Notes: generated from the sequence alone by a model not told the origin. Shown: positions 46,583-61,600, counted from the first letter of the stretch. The stretch is DNA of 64,000 nt from Corinectria fuckeliana (GCA_019137255.1 WPDH01000190.1:48160-112159), one strand, 5' to 3'. Program-made: numbers and translations.

Positions 46583-48340
46583 ATTTTTCTTACTTACCTA
46601 GTTTCTGCTTACTATAGCTCTAATCTGCCTCTAAAATATATTTTAACACTAGAATTTAAATTCTTATATGTGTATTACCCTAAGAATAATAGTGTATTAA
46701 GACTATAGTAATAGTGCTAATATGCTTCTAATAGCTATTAATTTAAGAGTATATAAACTTAACTAAAGTTAATATAACCCTCTTATAAGAATTAGCTAGT
46801 ATATACTAAGTAAAAATAATAAACCTACTATAAAACTAAGTAGAATACTAGTAGATAACCTAAAAAATAAAGCATATAATACTATTACTAGAATTATTCT
46901 TACTATATCTCTTAAATAAGTTTAGCATATTATCTAAACTTATATATTTATATATAAAGTGTAAGCTTATATCTTATATAAGAAGAATACTATATATAAC
47001 TATAAAACAGCTCTTAAGAACTAAATTACTATAAATATTATTATAGCTCTTACCTCTATTATTAATATAGCTCTTACTATACCTTTAGATTATAAGAGAG
47101 GCTAACTTTCTTATATATTAATTATAGTATAAAACCTAATACTTTTAAACTAGAAAAATATAAAGTAAATAACTTAAAGCTATATTAAATATAAAGTTAT
47201 AATCTAAATAAGAAATATACCTTTTAATATTAACAGCTAAACCCTAAAAGATACTATTAAGATAGTAAACTAAGCTTATAATAACTCTAGTGTTATTATA
47301 ATAAGAAAGCTGCTAAGTAGTAATACTATTCTTATATTTTATATAGTAGATAAAATATAAGCTATTTATACTAAAAATTAGGTTATTAAAGCCTTTAGTA
47401 ATAGTATAGCTTTCTCCCCTTTAATATTTATAGTAATAGTAAAAAGAATCTAACTTATATTTATCCTAAATAATACTAATAAGCTTATTAAAGAAATTAA
47501 TAGATCTAATTAACTAAAAATCCTCTAAGTTAAAAAGTAAAAAACTAGCTAACTTAGCCTTAAAGTAAAGATAAATCTTATCTTATATGTTAGCTTTATT
47601 AAAAAGGCTAACTGCTTATATAATAATAGCCTACTACTTAATATATAACTATATAATTATAAGCTTTTTAATAAGAGGCTCTAACTTACCTAATATTATA
47701 ACTACTTTAAGTTTAGATACTTAGCTTAAAATTATAAATTAGCCCTAACTTGTGAATATTATAAAGGTGCTATATATACTAACAGAGAAGAATACCTAAC
47801 TAAATATAAAGAAATCCCTTTAAATTGTATTTTTTATAAGAGTAAATACTTAGCTTAAAGCTATAACTACTTTATTATAGTCTTATACTAAGCTTATACT
47901 AAGAAAGAATACTTAGATAGATCTTTCTACTTTTAAGAATATATAGTAACTAAACTTTTAACTTAAGAGCTTTTACTTTTACTACTTTTACTATTAGCTT
48001 AGCTTATTTAGTTCTTATTAAGAAAACCTAAAAGGCTTTTTAGCTTAATAAACAGATTATATATAGTATTTACTAGCCTAGCCTTAATATAAGCCTAAGC
48101 TACTTATATACTATCTTCTTTTTTAATAATTATCTTAGTCTTATTACTATTATTATCCCCCTCTTAGACTACTAATTAATACTAGTATTATATTAGAATA
48201 CTAATTGTTAAGCTATTTTAACTTATATTATATTATAAGCTTATAGTAAATATAATATAATTACGCTTTTTAAGCTAAATAAGAACTTTAAGATAAAAGC
48301 CCTAGCCTGCTTAAAATATTATAACTACTATATAGTCTTT

Positions 48341-48358
48341 TATAGTAAGTATATAATA
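48341..48358 (+). repeat. Target-site duplication of LINE copy B, left copy
   Basis: The 18-bp word TATAGTAAGTATATAATA occurs here and, identically, at 54,947-54,964, precisely at the two joints between copy A and copy B. Length fits LINE target-primed insertion. Confidence 0.7.
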
Positions 48359-49141
48359 TTATTTTATTTATTTATACTTTATAAACCTAAAAGGTAGATA
48401 ATACTTTTATTTTATATAGATATAAGAAAAACTATAAAATTAGATAAAAACCTATATTCTTTATATAGCAGGCTTAGATTAGGCCCCTTATGCTATTACT
48501 ACATATAAGTAAATAGTTCTTTTACTAAGACTAGAGTTATCTTATTTCCTAAAGGGCTAAGAAAAAATTAAAAAGAGAGAAGAGAAAAAGAGAAAAAGAA
48601 AAAAGGGAAAAAGGAAAAAAGGAGTAAAGAAGAGAGAAATAGTTAACTAAATATTAAGCGCTTAGTCTGCTATAAGAGCAGAGCAGTTAAGTATTAGGAT
48701 TATACTAGCTAGGTATATCTAGGTTGCTTTACAGTTATAGCTAAGAGCTTAGGATTTTAAGTGGGCAGAACCAGCTGCTAGTAGGTTAGCTAGCTGTTAG
48801 TAAGTTAGCTAGCAGTATAGTTATTAGTAGCTAGAGGCTAGTATAGACCTAACACTTAACAGCTATTAGCAGCTATTAGCAGCTATACAGATCTTTATTA
48901 TTATTTATTATTTAGTCTCTTAGGTTATAATATTTTTCTTTCTTTCTTCTCTTTTTAACACCTTTATAAGTAGCTTTCCCCTAGGCTTTTTATTAGGCCT
49001 ATATTAGCTTTAAGTCTTAAATATATACTAATATGGATTCTTTCTAGGATTTATTAATATATTTATTTCCTAGCTGCTTACACTATAGCTTTATTATAGT
49101 CTTATTATAGTAGCTAACTTTATATAGCTAAGAATAACAAC

Positions 49142-49192
<51 letters not shown>

Positions 49193-52100
49193 GATAATAA
49201 ACTTAGTATAGTCTCTTAGCAGGAGAGATATAGTTATATATACTAATCTGTTNNATAATAATACTAGCTATAAGAGTAAGTTTCTTTACTATAAATCTAC
49301 TATGTATTTAGGCTAATCCTGTATAAGCTAAGAGAAAGAGATAGGCTAAGATAGAGAGTACTACTACTTTAGGGGAGGAGTCTACTACTCTAAAGGGAGT
49401 AGTATAAGCTATCCTCTATTCTGTGTGTATTATATAGATAAGTAAGAATAGTATAGTAGGTCTCTACTAAGACTAGGTAAATACTATAGTAGGTAGCTAT
49501 ATAGCTTATACCTATATATATAAAATATATAAAGCTCTACTATTTACTACTATTACTACCACTTAAGCCCTAGTAGAGGCTCTCTAGTAAGAGAGGGGCA
49601 CTAATAATATAAGTATAAGTTAGTTTTATAATATATATATAAGCTAACAGTATATAAAGAGAGGAGCTTAAGAGGCTTAAGAATATAGCCCTTTAGGTAA
49701 AAAGTTAGGCTCTTAAGTGTATATATATTATGCTTATAGTAGTAATTATAAGCCTAATATCTAACTAGTTTAATATACTAGTTAGTAAGATTAACTATAT
49801 CGCTAAGGTGCTTAAGCATCTTAAATATATTATAGTTTTAGCTCTTACCTATCTAGGGAGTATTTTTATCTTTATAGCAGTTAGGTTATTAGCCCCTAAG
49901 GGAACTAGTAAGAAGGATAGTAATAGTAATAATAAGACTAGTAAGGCTAGTAATAATATTACTACTAGTAAAGGTATAAAAGAGAGTAATATAAATATAT
50001 AAGGTTAGGTAGTAGGTAATAAAAGTGTAGATTTAGGTTAGGTCTATAAGTTAGCACTATAGGCTTAAAGGATTTTAATAGGAGGTTAAAAGATTTAATT
50101 AGGATTAGTAGCTATTATAATTAGGCTAGTTTTTTACCTTTTATAGCTTTTTCTAGGTATATTTTATACTTCTTATAAGAGAGGTAAAAAGTACTTAGTA
50201 TAGTAGTATACTATTCCTATTATAAGGCTATAAACTTAATTATAGTTACTATAGATTTATAAGGCTAGTTTATAATATAAGATAATATATTAGCTTAAGA
50301 ACTACTAGGTAAGTAGTTAAGTAGTTTTACACTTAAATAGTTAAAGCCTAAACTTATATTAGTTTTATAGTAGGTTTATTAGGTATTCTTATTATTTAGT
50401 ATATCTAAAGTAAAAGATAATAATATATTTAAGTGTTTTTTTACTAGTCTTATATAAGTATTATAGTAAAAACATATTAGGTATATACCTCTAGAAGAGA
50501 AAGCTCTTAAGACTAATTTTTCCTATTTATAGCTATATAAGTATTAAGCTTTAATATTTATTAAGGTCTTAGTATAAGTATAATACTCTTTTGTTATTAG
50601 CAGAGGGATAAGCTTTAGCTAGTTTAAGTTAATTAGTCTTTTAGTGCTTTCTCACTTTATCTTAGAGTTAGGTTTACTATATAGTTTATTTAGAAAGAGT
50701 ATAAGCTTTTATTACTACTAATATTAGTTTACACTCTTTATAAGAAAGCTAGCTTTTAAGCTAATCTCTAACTTCTTACTATAGTTACTATTATAGTCTC
50801 TACTATTACTTATAGTAAATCTACCTTAAAGCTGTAGTAATAGTAGCCCTAATAAGCTAAGTAGTATCTTATCTTTTAGTATAGCTATAAAATTAGGCGG
50901 CTAGTTTGTTAAGATAGATATTAAGAGGGGGGATAACTAGCTTTATCTCTAGTAAGTAAGCAGGTATAGCTTTATAGGCTTTTACTACTATATGTAGGTT
51001 TTAAGTTTATTCTAATATAAGTGCTTATATAATATCTTAAGGCTTACTACTAAGAGCTATTAGGGTGTGATAGGCTTTTATACTATAAACTATAGTAGAA
51101 TAAATAACTTATATATAGATTAATCTTGCTTTTTTAAGGCTAACCTCTTATATGCTTATAGTAATTATAGTAAGAGCCTAGTGTTAACACTTAAGTTTCC
51201 CTTTAAGATAGTCTATATATAGGCCTTATAGTAGTTTATAATAGAGAAAGAGTCTAAGAAACCTACAGGTTTAGGTAGGCTATACTATTAAGTTTTTAAG
51301 TTAGATTTACATCTAGTTTGCTATATATTTATAAGTAAAATAAAAGAGTTATATTTTATTTAGTTTCTAAGTTATACTATTTATTTAGGCTTAATTATTA
51401 TATATTTCCTATATAGTCTTAAGTTAGGTTTAAGTCTCTTTTATATTATAGCTAAATACTAGTAGGTTTATATTATCTGTAAATCTAACAACTAATATCC
51501 TAAGAGTGTTATTAAGAGCTTTATAAAGGCTAGAAATAAAAAGGATAAATAGAATAAGTAATAGAGAGGATTCTTAAGAGACTTTTACTTTAACTTTAAT
51601 TAGGTTAGAGATTTAGCTATTAAATTAAAGCTATACTATTTATAATATAAGGTAGTTAGTAAGCTATACTAAGAGCTATCTAGAGAATCCTTTTAGTTAT
51701 AAGATAGTAATAAGTTATTTATAGTTAATACTATTAAAAGCTCTTATAAAGTTAAGCTAGAGAAGAGAGGTAAGACTATATTAAGCTTATATTATATATA
51801 CTGCTTTAATAACTATAGCTAAAGCTAGCTTTATTAACTTTTTAGGCTTATTACCTATTTGCCCTAAGAGTAATAGTCTTTTCTTTTTTACTATAATTAT
51901 AATATACTTACTAATAACTATTTTAATAATCTTACTAATTATATTAAGTAGTAANNAATAAGTAGGTTATTATATACTTTAAGAAATCCTATAGGGATTT
52001 TATTCTCCTCTAAGGTCTTTTATAACTTAATTTAGTATAAAGCTTTTTAGACCTCTTTAGGGTCTATTATTAGGCATATATAGCCTAACTTAGGTTTAAG

Positions 52101-54946
52101 TGTTTTAGAGGGTGAGAGGGGGGGGAGATTAGAGTTATCTATTTAAGGTTTAAAGAAGAATTTTCTTATTAAGATCTTAGCTTTATCTGTGTAAAATATT
52201 ACTAGCTTAGGTTAGTCTTAGCAGATAAGAGGTAAGAACTATAAAAGAGTTATAGTAGTTTTACTATATAGTCTAGCTTATCTTTTTATATTTTAGAATT
52301 ATATTATATTATACTATAAGAGCTTAATTAGAAGTTTTCTCTAGAGGGTATACTATATGTTTTATATATACTAATCTTATACTATATACACCTTAGAGTA
52401 TATATACTAGTCTACTAGGTGGCTAGTTTATTAGGCTATATAGTATACTCACTTAAGTTTAGAAGTTACTTTAGCTATTTTACTATTCTACTAAGAGTTA
52501 TAATAAGGTTTAAGTTTCTTCTGCTTTAAGGTTATATATTCTATAATTATAGTAAGTTACTTAAGAAGCTATTTAACTTTTATATTTAGGGCTTTTAGAG
52601 TGGTTATTATACTGCTAGATATATAATAGAGATAGACTGCTATTTTATTAGCTGCTTTTTGCTAGTAGGTTTTCTTCTAGTTAAATTTAAGGTCTAGCTT
52701 AAAAGCTATCTTTTTATAAGTGTTTATAATATAAATATACTAAGAGATATAATTAAACTCTTTTAGGTTATAATTAGTTTCTATATAAGAGGTATTAATA
52801 GTTTTAGTAGCCTAGGTAAGGTTTAGAGTGCTATTTTAGTAGTCTTAAGCTAACCTAGTGACTATTCTATAAGAGGTAAAAAGGCTAATATAAAGTTATA
52901 GTATCTTCTCTATAAGGCTGTTACTATCTTAGTCTAAGTGGCTATAATAGTCTTAAAGTAGGTAGTAAAAGTTAAAGTTACTTATAAGAAGTATATAATT
53001 ATTTAGAGTAGTACTAGTAAGAGCTTATAGTATAAGTAAGTTACCTCTACTATTTAGGGGATTATATAAGGTAATAATTTAGTGTTAGGTTTTTATAAAG
53101 ATAATACTAACCTAGTCTTCTTCTGCTTATAATATTTATAACTTAGGCTTATACTGTTTGTTTATATAGACTATTATATGCTTACTATAGTAAACTATAT
53201 AGTAGTTATAATATCTTAAGCAGGCTAGAGCTTTTATCTTAAGGTTCTTATTAGGCTTAAAAAGCATAATTATATTATATTTACTATAAGCTTATAGTGT
53301 AATATAAGTTAGGGTGGCTTAACAATTAGTATTCTAATATAGTACTAGTATTAATTAGTAGTCTAAGAGAGGGATAGTAATAGTAATAAGACTAAGATAA
53401 TTATTAAAAGAGGGGATAGTATATAAGCAGCTTAGGCTTATATTAGGGCTAGGCTAGTAGATATTATATATAATCTGTTTATTAAGCTAGAAGGCCTTTT
53501 AGGTTTTCTTAATAAGAACTAAATAAGCTAGGCTAATAGTAAGAGTAGTAAGAGTAAAAGCCTCTAAGTTAGAGGTTTAGTTATTATATGTTCTTAAAAG
53601 CAGAGAGGTCTATCTAAGTATTCTTTCTTAGCTTAGGCCTAGTATAAGGCTGTAACAGAGTAGTTATAGCTTTAGGCTAAGTATTTACTCTTATAGAGAA
53701 TGTAGTTTAAGAGGATTTTTTTGTGTTTAGTTAGGTATCCTTCTCTATTAGTATATATAGCACCTTTATAATATCTATAGGTTAAGGCTGATTTATAGTT
53801 TTAGGCTAGGTATTTAAACTTAAAATAGTTATAGTATTAGGTAGGTTAGAGCCTCTTATTAAAAGGCTTATAGTTATATAGTTATATATTAAGTAGTAAG
53901 CTGTTATTATATAGGTGGTTAGCCTCTTTAATAGAGCTAATATGTAAGATAAGGTTTATCTTTACTCTAAGGCTAAGTTAGCTAGTCTTTTACTTTTTAA
54001 CTTAGAGGATCTTTAGTTAATTAGATCTGTTAATTTCTTTAATAAGCTTATTAGTATTATTTAGGATAGATATAAGTTAGATTCTCTTTGCTATTACTAT
54101 AAATATTAGAGGGGAGAGAGCTATACTATTACTAAAAGCTTTAGTAACCTAATCTTTAGTATAAATAGCTTATATCTTATTTGCTATATAAAATATAAGG
54201 ATAATATTACTACTTAGTAGCTTTCTTATTATAATAATACTAGAGTTACTATAAGCCTAGTTTGCTATCTTAATAGTGTTTTTTAGGGTTTAGCTATTAA
54301 TATTAGAAGGTATATTTCTTATTTAGATTATAACTTTATATTTAATATAGCTTTAGGTTATTTACTTTATGTTTCTCTAGTTTAAGAGTGTTAGGTTTTA
54401 TACTATAATTAATATATAAGAGGGTTAGCCTCTCTTATAATCTAGGGGTATAGTAAGAACTGTGTTAATAATAGAGGTGAGGGCTGTAGTAATATTTATA
54501 GTGATTTAGTCCTTAAGGGCTGTTTTATAGTTATATATTATATTCTTCTTATATAAGATATAAGCTTATACCTTACATATAAATATATAGGTTTAGATAA
54601 TATACTAAACTTGTTTAAGAGATATAGTAGGGATAATTCTAGTGATAGTATTATATGCTTTATTTTCTAGGTTATCTACTAGTATTCTACTTAGTTTTAT
54701 AGCAGGTTTATTATTTTCGCTTAGTATATACTAGCTAATTCTTATAAGAGAGTTATATTAACTTTAGTTAAGTTTATACACCTCTAAATTAATAGCTATT
54801 AGAAGCATATTAGTATTATCACTATAGTCCTAATACGCTATTATCCCTAGGGTAATATATATATAAGGATTTAGATTCTAGTGTTAAAATGTATTTTAGA
54901 GGCAGATTAGAGCTGTAGTGAGCAGAAACTAGGTAAGTAAGAAAAA
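48359..54946 (-). mobile_element. RIP-degraded full-length Tad-like LINE, - strand (copy B)
   Basis: 6.6 kb flanked by an 18-bp direct repeat. The 5' end is at 54,946 (on the - strand TTTTTCTTACTTACC). ORF1 remnants with Cys/His knuckles lie around 53,560-53,770. The ORF2 reverse transcriptase is recognisable at about 51,443-51,600, where the - strand retains a (Q)GSPLSPILF-like block and an F-x-D-D-like block (RIP-altered) followed by NLLVF. The left (3') end begins with T-rich TTTTATTTATTTATAC, the remains of an A-rich tail. A (TAA)n microsatellite sits at about 49,142-49,190. Numerous stops come from C-to-T change. Size, order and motifs fit the Tad1 clade of fungal LINEs. It is inserted into copy A in the opposite direction. 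Confidence 0.72.
49142..49190. repeat. (TAA)n microsatellite
   Basis: About sixteen nearly perfect TAA/ATA units within the 3' part of LINE copy B. Confidence 0.85.
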
Positions 54947-54964
54947 TATAGTAAGTATATAATA
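54947..54964 (+). repeat. Target-site duplication of LINE copy B, right copy
   Basis: Identical to the 18-bp word at 48,341-48,358. After it, copy A resumes exactly where it stopped. Confidence 0.7.
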
Positions 54965-55435
54965 GTTTATATAAATAAATAGTATAAGCTTAAGTTGTAA
55001 ATATTATAAGTAGAAGAAGACTAGGTTAGTATTACCTTTATAAAAACCTAATACTAAATTATTACCTTATATAATCTTCTAAATAGTAAAGGCAACTTAT
55101 TTATATTATAAGCTCTTACTAGTACTACTCTAAATAATTATATACTTCTTATAAGTAACTTTAACTTTTACTACCTGCTTTAGGACTATTATAGCTACTT
55201 AGACTAAAATAGTAATAGCCTTATAAAGAAGGTATTATAACTTTATATTAGCTTTTTTACCTCTTATAGAATAGTTACTAGGTTAGCTTAAGACTATTAT
55301 AATAGTATCTTAGATCTTACTTAAGCTACTAAAACTATTAATACCTTTTATATAAAAACTAACTATAACCTAAAAGAGTTTAATTATATCCTCTAGTATG
55401 TTTATATTATAAACACTTATAAAAAGACAGCTTTT

Positions 55436-55640
55436 TATAAGAGTTAGTCTTACTAGAGTGTAAATATAAAAATTATAAAGGTAAGTATTAGTATATTATA
55501 AAGCTTTTACTTAATAAGTATTTAGCAAGTGCTTATTTAGTATTCTTAAAAGGGCTGCTAGCTTACTATTTAAGTAAGCCTTAAGGTTAAGCCCTAAAGG
55601 CTTATATTAAGTGTTAATAGTATTAGTACTAACTATTATA
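55436..55640 (-). repeat. 3' LTR of Gypsy element 2
   Basis: 205 bp. It aligns along its whole length with 62,780-62,983, differing mostly by T/C and A/G transitions. It ends in ATTATA where the other copy has ATTACA, a C-to-T change. Confidence 0.75.
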
Positions 55641-58600
55641 ATTACTTTCTCCCCTTTTAAGTCTTATCCTAAGGTGTTATTCTTAATAATAAGAAGTTTA
55701 TTATTTTTTTATATATATAGTAGTTTATTAACTATATAAAAATAATATAGTCTGTTATTAGGTTTATTATAATCTAAGTGTTATATAAGTAGTTATTAGG
55801 CTGTTATATAAGAACCTACTTATTTTACACTTTAAATATTTACTTTAGGTTTTTATTTACCTTAAGTTTAGAATTCTCTCTTTCTTATAACCTTTTTTAG
55901 AACTCTCTTATTTATAGTTAATATATTAGTTTTTTCTCTTAACTTTATATTTTTCTTTTTAATTAGTTTTTACCCTCTTAATATTATCTTTACTTACTTA
56001 CTAAGTGTTTAGCTCTTATATGCTAATATTAATTCTTAGAGTTATAACTATAATATTAGAGGAGTTTTACACTTAGGCTAAAGTTAATTTCTCTTTTTTA
56101 GATAAGAAGTTTTTTAAAATACCTTTTAGTAGTGTTTTTTACTCCTATTATATTTAATAGAAATACTATTCTTTCTTATATTCTTATACTTATAGTTCTC
56201 TTATTTCTTATTATACTATTTATAAAGCCTTAAATAAGTAATATAGCTAAGTATATATTATAAGTGCTTAGTAAGCTATAAGTACTTATACTAATTTTAT
56301 AATAATAGATTTTTACTAAGTTAGTTCTTATAGTATAATAGTACTAGAACTTTTTTTACTATCTTTCTTACTATAACTAAAATAATAAGAATAAGAGTAT
56401 TTCTTTTATTAGCTATTAGTATATTATTTATACTATTTATACTATTACTACTATATAGTAAAACCTTATTAAGTTTGTTAAGAACCTTATAAGTATTTAT
56501 ATTTAAAGTAGTAATATATATTTATTTATATACTAGAAAGTAGTTACTTTTACTTAGATTTAAGCTTTATATACTAAAGTTAAATTTAGTTTAATTAACT
56601 ATAAGAACTAGTTAGTTTTATAAGCTTAACTAGTATTTATAATACTCTTATATTACTATAATAATTTTATCTTCTAACTCTTATTATTAGCCTTTTATAC
56701 CCTAGTAGTTACTAAGTGTATACTTACTATTAAGATATCTAATAAGAGTTTTACTTATACTTTCCCTAATAATTTTTCTAAGGCTATTTAGGCCTTTATT
56801 ATATAGTATTATAATAATAGGGCTTTTAAGCTATCTGTTTTCTTTATAAGTATAATACCTTTTTACTATAGTAACTAACCTGCTTCTAACTGTTCTTATA
56901 ATAATAAGAGCTTAGTATATAGTAATAATATGTTTAGTAATTTCTTTTATTATAGTTTAGTCTATTTTTTAGCCTTTTCTCACGCCTTTTTTTACGCCTT
57001 TTATAGCTACTAGCTGCTTACTTAAGATCTTAAAAGAGAAGCTCTTACTTATTTTAAGGTAGAGTATATTATAGTTAAGTAGTAACACTTAGAGGAGAAA
57101 TAACTTTAAGAGTAGGCTTACTAAGAGTAAGATAAGAAGAATAATAAGAAGAAGAAAAAAATCTAGTCTTATTATAGTAGTTAGGTTTATTATATCTCTT
57201 CTTAGGCTTAATTTTTTATTATTAGTTTAGTTTATAGTCTAGTTTCTTTTATAGTTTTAAGCAGCTTTTATTTAGGGTTTTAGTAATTTAGTTATTTAAG
57301 TTTATATTTAGGTTAAAAAAGAGTAAGTATTTATCACTTAGTTATTATTAGGTTTTTACTTATTATTAAAGATTCTTATTATCTTATTTCTTATATATAT
57401 ACTTTTATTATTAGTAATATTACTATACTACTTTTATTATGTTTTCTAAGTAAATTATAAGTTCTTAGGTGTTATATTCTACTAGCTATCCTATTTATTT
57501 TACTAAGTAAAAGGTTTCTTCTCTTATTTTCTTATTTATAATAATTTTTTTAACTTTTTACTTATTCTCTTTTTTTTTAAGTTCTAAAAGGGTTATTAAG
57601 TGTTTATTAAGTGTTTTATATATATCTTTTTATAGTTTAATAAGTAAGACTAAAAATATATTATATATCTTATAGTATTATTTTAGCAGGTAAACTTAAT
57701 AAGCTTATTTTCTAACTCTTTTAGCTATTATAACTTAGATAAACTTAAATACTAATTTCTTATATTTAAATTAGAAGTTATATATAAATAGTCTTACTAC
57801 TTATTCTACCTAGTATTCCTATTTAAGATGTCTTTTATTATAATTTTTAGCTTAGGCTTTTATTACTTATTCTTAGCACTTATAGGCCTTATTACACACT
57901 TAGTAAAAGATTTTAATATGCTTAGTCACTTTTTACATAGTGGTTTTTAAGTATTATAATATATACTTTACTACTCTTAGGTAGTACTTATATAAGACTT
58001 ATATTAAAGATATACTAATACTATTATATTAGCTGTTATTATATATAAATTCTGCTTTTAGTAATTATACTACTTATCTTTTAGGAGACTTTTCTATATA
58101 GATTTATAAATATTTCTTAATAGCCTAGTTTATTCTCTCTATCTAGCTATTAGTCTATAAGTAGTATATAATAAATAGTTACTAATAGGTTACTCTCTTA
58201 ATTATAAGATCCTTTTAAAATTAGCTTATAAGAAGCTTGTTTTTATTACTTATAATCTTTTTAAGACTTTTAAACTTATATTTTACCTGCTTATAAAATA
58301 CTTATACTAATTAAGCTGTTATTATAGTCTTCTTATAGAGAATAAATATTATATATTTTATTATATAGTATATAATTACTAGAATTATATTATATTTCTT
58401 ACTATCTGCTTATATACTATTTAGTAAACTTATAATAAAGTTTATACTAATTTCCTAGAATAGGTATAATAGTATTAAGAGTGATTATAAGTGTCTATAA
58501 GGCTTATACCTTAAGGTTTTTACCTTTTAGTATAGTTAGCAACTAGTTATATACTTAGCTATATTTTTTCTAATCTTATTCTAATAGAACTTTCTACTAA

Positions 58601-61600
58601 TAAGTTTTAATATTTTTATAGTTTTTATATATTCTGCTTTAGGATTATTATAATACTAGTATAAAATTTTAAGTTTTAACACCTCTTATATAAAAATTAC
58701 TAGTCTACTCTTAAAGAATAAGATTTTATTCTAATTATAAAAGTAGTAACTTAGCTTACTAGCTGTTTATTACACTCTTACTAACTATTATTAATAAAAC
58801 TAATTATTAGCTTATAGTTCTCTAACTAGTTCTTCTAAGCATAATAAGAGTTATAATAAGTATATTATTTTACTTTTTATAAGCTCTCTTATAATTTAGT
58901 ATAAGATATATTACTCTAGATTAATAATTCTAGCTCTAATAGAGTCCTCTTAGCTTTCTTAATAAGCTATTTCTCACTAAGTATTTTTTAACTACTCTTA
59001 GGTTATACTAGCTTATCTTTAAGCTTAAATAACTATAAAGATAAATACTTTTTATATCTAACTTTTCTAGTCTTTTAAGAGAGTTTAGAGTAAGAAGTAC
59101 TCTTTTTAGACTAGTTATCTTATAAGGTCTTTAAGACTTACTTATACTACTTATATATATACTCTTATAGTTTCTATCTTACCTTTAATATTAGTAATTA
59201 TTTGTTATATATTTAGTAGCAGATTTTTAATAATTTATAGCTTTATTATAAGAGTAGATAGTATATTATTATAGCTAATCTTACTCTCTATATAGTTAAG
59301 ATATCTTAATAGTCTATTTATAAGGTTTTAAATCTTAAGATAGTATTTAATATTAAAGTTAAAAAGTGCTAACTTATATACCTAATAAGTAAGCCTTTCT
59401 TAAAGGTTTTACACTAGTATAATAATTACTCTCTTAAGTGTTATATAGTCTATTAGTAAAAAAAACCTATCTAAAAGTCTTAGTAGATAGTAGCTCTAGT
59501 ACTTAAGGCTTTTAATAATAGCTAGTAGCTCTTATTATCTTATATCTTACTATTACTTTATATCTATAAGCTTATATAATATATAGGTAATAAGTCTTTA
59601 TTAATTATTAAATAGTTATATTAAGATCCTAAAGATTACTTATAGAGATATATTTATTTTTACTTATATATACTTAGTAAGATCTTAATATTATAAAATA
59701 GTTACTAAGCAGAATATACACTTAAGAGTTTAAAATGCTATTTTCTTTTTCTCTTCCTATTAAAAACTTTTAGCCTTTTTATCTTATTTTAGCTAGGCTA
59801 TTAAGAGGGTAGTAATTTTAGAGTACTTTATAATAAACTTCTAGTAAAAGTTATAAAATTCTTAAAAAACTTAAATATTTTTAATATTTTTTAGTGTTAG
59901 CCACTTAGTAATTATATAGACTTTAGAGGGGTTTATTTTTAACCCCTCTTAGGTAATAATATACCTTAGAAACTTAACTTTTTATTAGTAAAATATATAT
60001 TTTAACAGCTTAGTATACAGTTAAAAGCTTTATAGTTTATAAAGTATCTTTTTAATATTCTTAGTATATTATTCTCTAGTTTTTAAGTATATAATAATAT
60101 TATTTAGGTATATAATATAATAAGTATTTAGTAACTTAGTAAGTACTTAGTAAATATATACTTAGAATATAGCTAGAGTATTAGTTAATCTAAATAGTAT
60201 AATAGTATATTTAAAGTGATTATATCTTATATAAAATATAGTTTTCTACTAGTTGTTTAGCTTAATTTAAATATAATAATATATATTATAAATATTAATC
60301 TTTAAGATTTATCTTACCTTAGATAATTAATCTAATAGATTACTAATTAATAGTAATAGATAATAGTTTTTTACTATAATAGTATTAAGACTTTTATAGT
60401 TTATATAAATCTAGATTCTTTTATTTTTTTTTAGTATAAAAAAAATAAGTATACTAGCTTTACTTATAGAATATCTAATCTAACTATTTATTATATTCTT
60501 AGTAATATATTTATAAATAACTTAAGCTTACTTCTTATTAGTAAGATATATTTATCTTAGTAGAGGTTTTCTCTTTAGTTATAAGTTAATTAAGTATTCT
60601 ACTCTTTCTAGTAGTAGTAGAATTTTTAATACTTTCTTACTAAAGGTTTCTCTTTCTAACTCTAGTTTAGCTAGTAAGATATTATCTCTCTGTTTTTTTA
60701 AATCCTCTCTTAGAACAGGTATTAGCTACTTGTTTAGTAATAATATACTATTAATATATATAATAAATACTTTTTTATTATCTTTTATTAAGCCTTTTAT
60801 AAAAGATATAAGATCTTAAACTAAAATAGGTTTATAAGTTTATATATATATTTAGGTGTTAATTATAATACCTTCTTCTCTTATCACTTAGGTAGATAGT
60901 AGTAAGTTACTAGCCTCTTTTAGGTGTTATACTTTTATAAATAGCTTTCTTACTTTCTTAGGGAACTCTTAGTAATTTAGTAGAAAGAAGGTTAGCTAGT
61001 AAGCTAGTAAGAGAAGAGTTATTATCTTATTAAAGCTAGCTAGGTTTAGTACCCTCTAATCTAAATTAAACTTAAAACCTAACTTTTATACTAGTTATTA
61101 GCTAATAAGATTAACTTATATATAAGTGTTTATATTTATTTTAACTTCTTTTTTAGTAAATACTTATATAATAAGTGTTTTATCTTATATAATTACTCTA
61201 ATTAGCACTAGCTTAAGTTTTAGTATAAGAGGTGTAGTAATTATTTTTATACTTACTTATTTTCTAACAAGTTAATATTCTTAAAATAAGTTATAATAGC
61301 TTATATAGCAGCTATATCTTAAGTAGTCTTCTTTTTATTTAACTGTCTTATAGTCTTTTAGGGTGTCTTATAATTAGAAGTATAGTATCTTTTTTTATTA
61401 TAATTATAATAAGTAATCTCTCTAAGAAACTAACTTAATAAGTAGTTATCTACTACTTATTATTTATTATTACTAGCTAGCTAAGGTCCTCTATTAGTTA
61501 ACTTATTAGTATTTTAAGTTCTTAACTTACTTAGAGGGCAAGTCTAATATTCTGTTATTTAGGTCTTTTATAAACCCTCCTAAGTGTTAGTAGAGCTGCT

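Noticed and set aside
49808..50002. 64-codon frame with a hydrophobic start in the AT-rich block
   Set aside because: Lies antisense inside LINE copy B; low-complexity N/S/K-rich text expected from AT-rich DNA.
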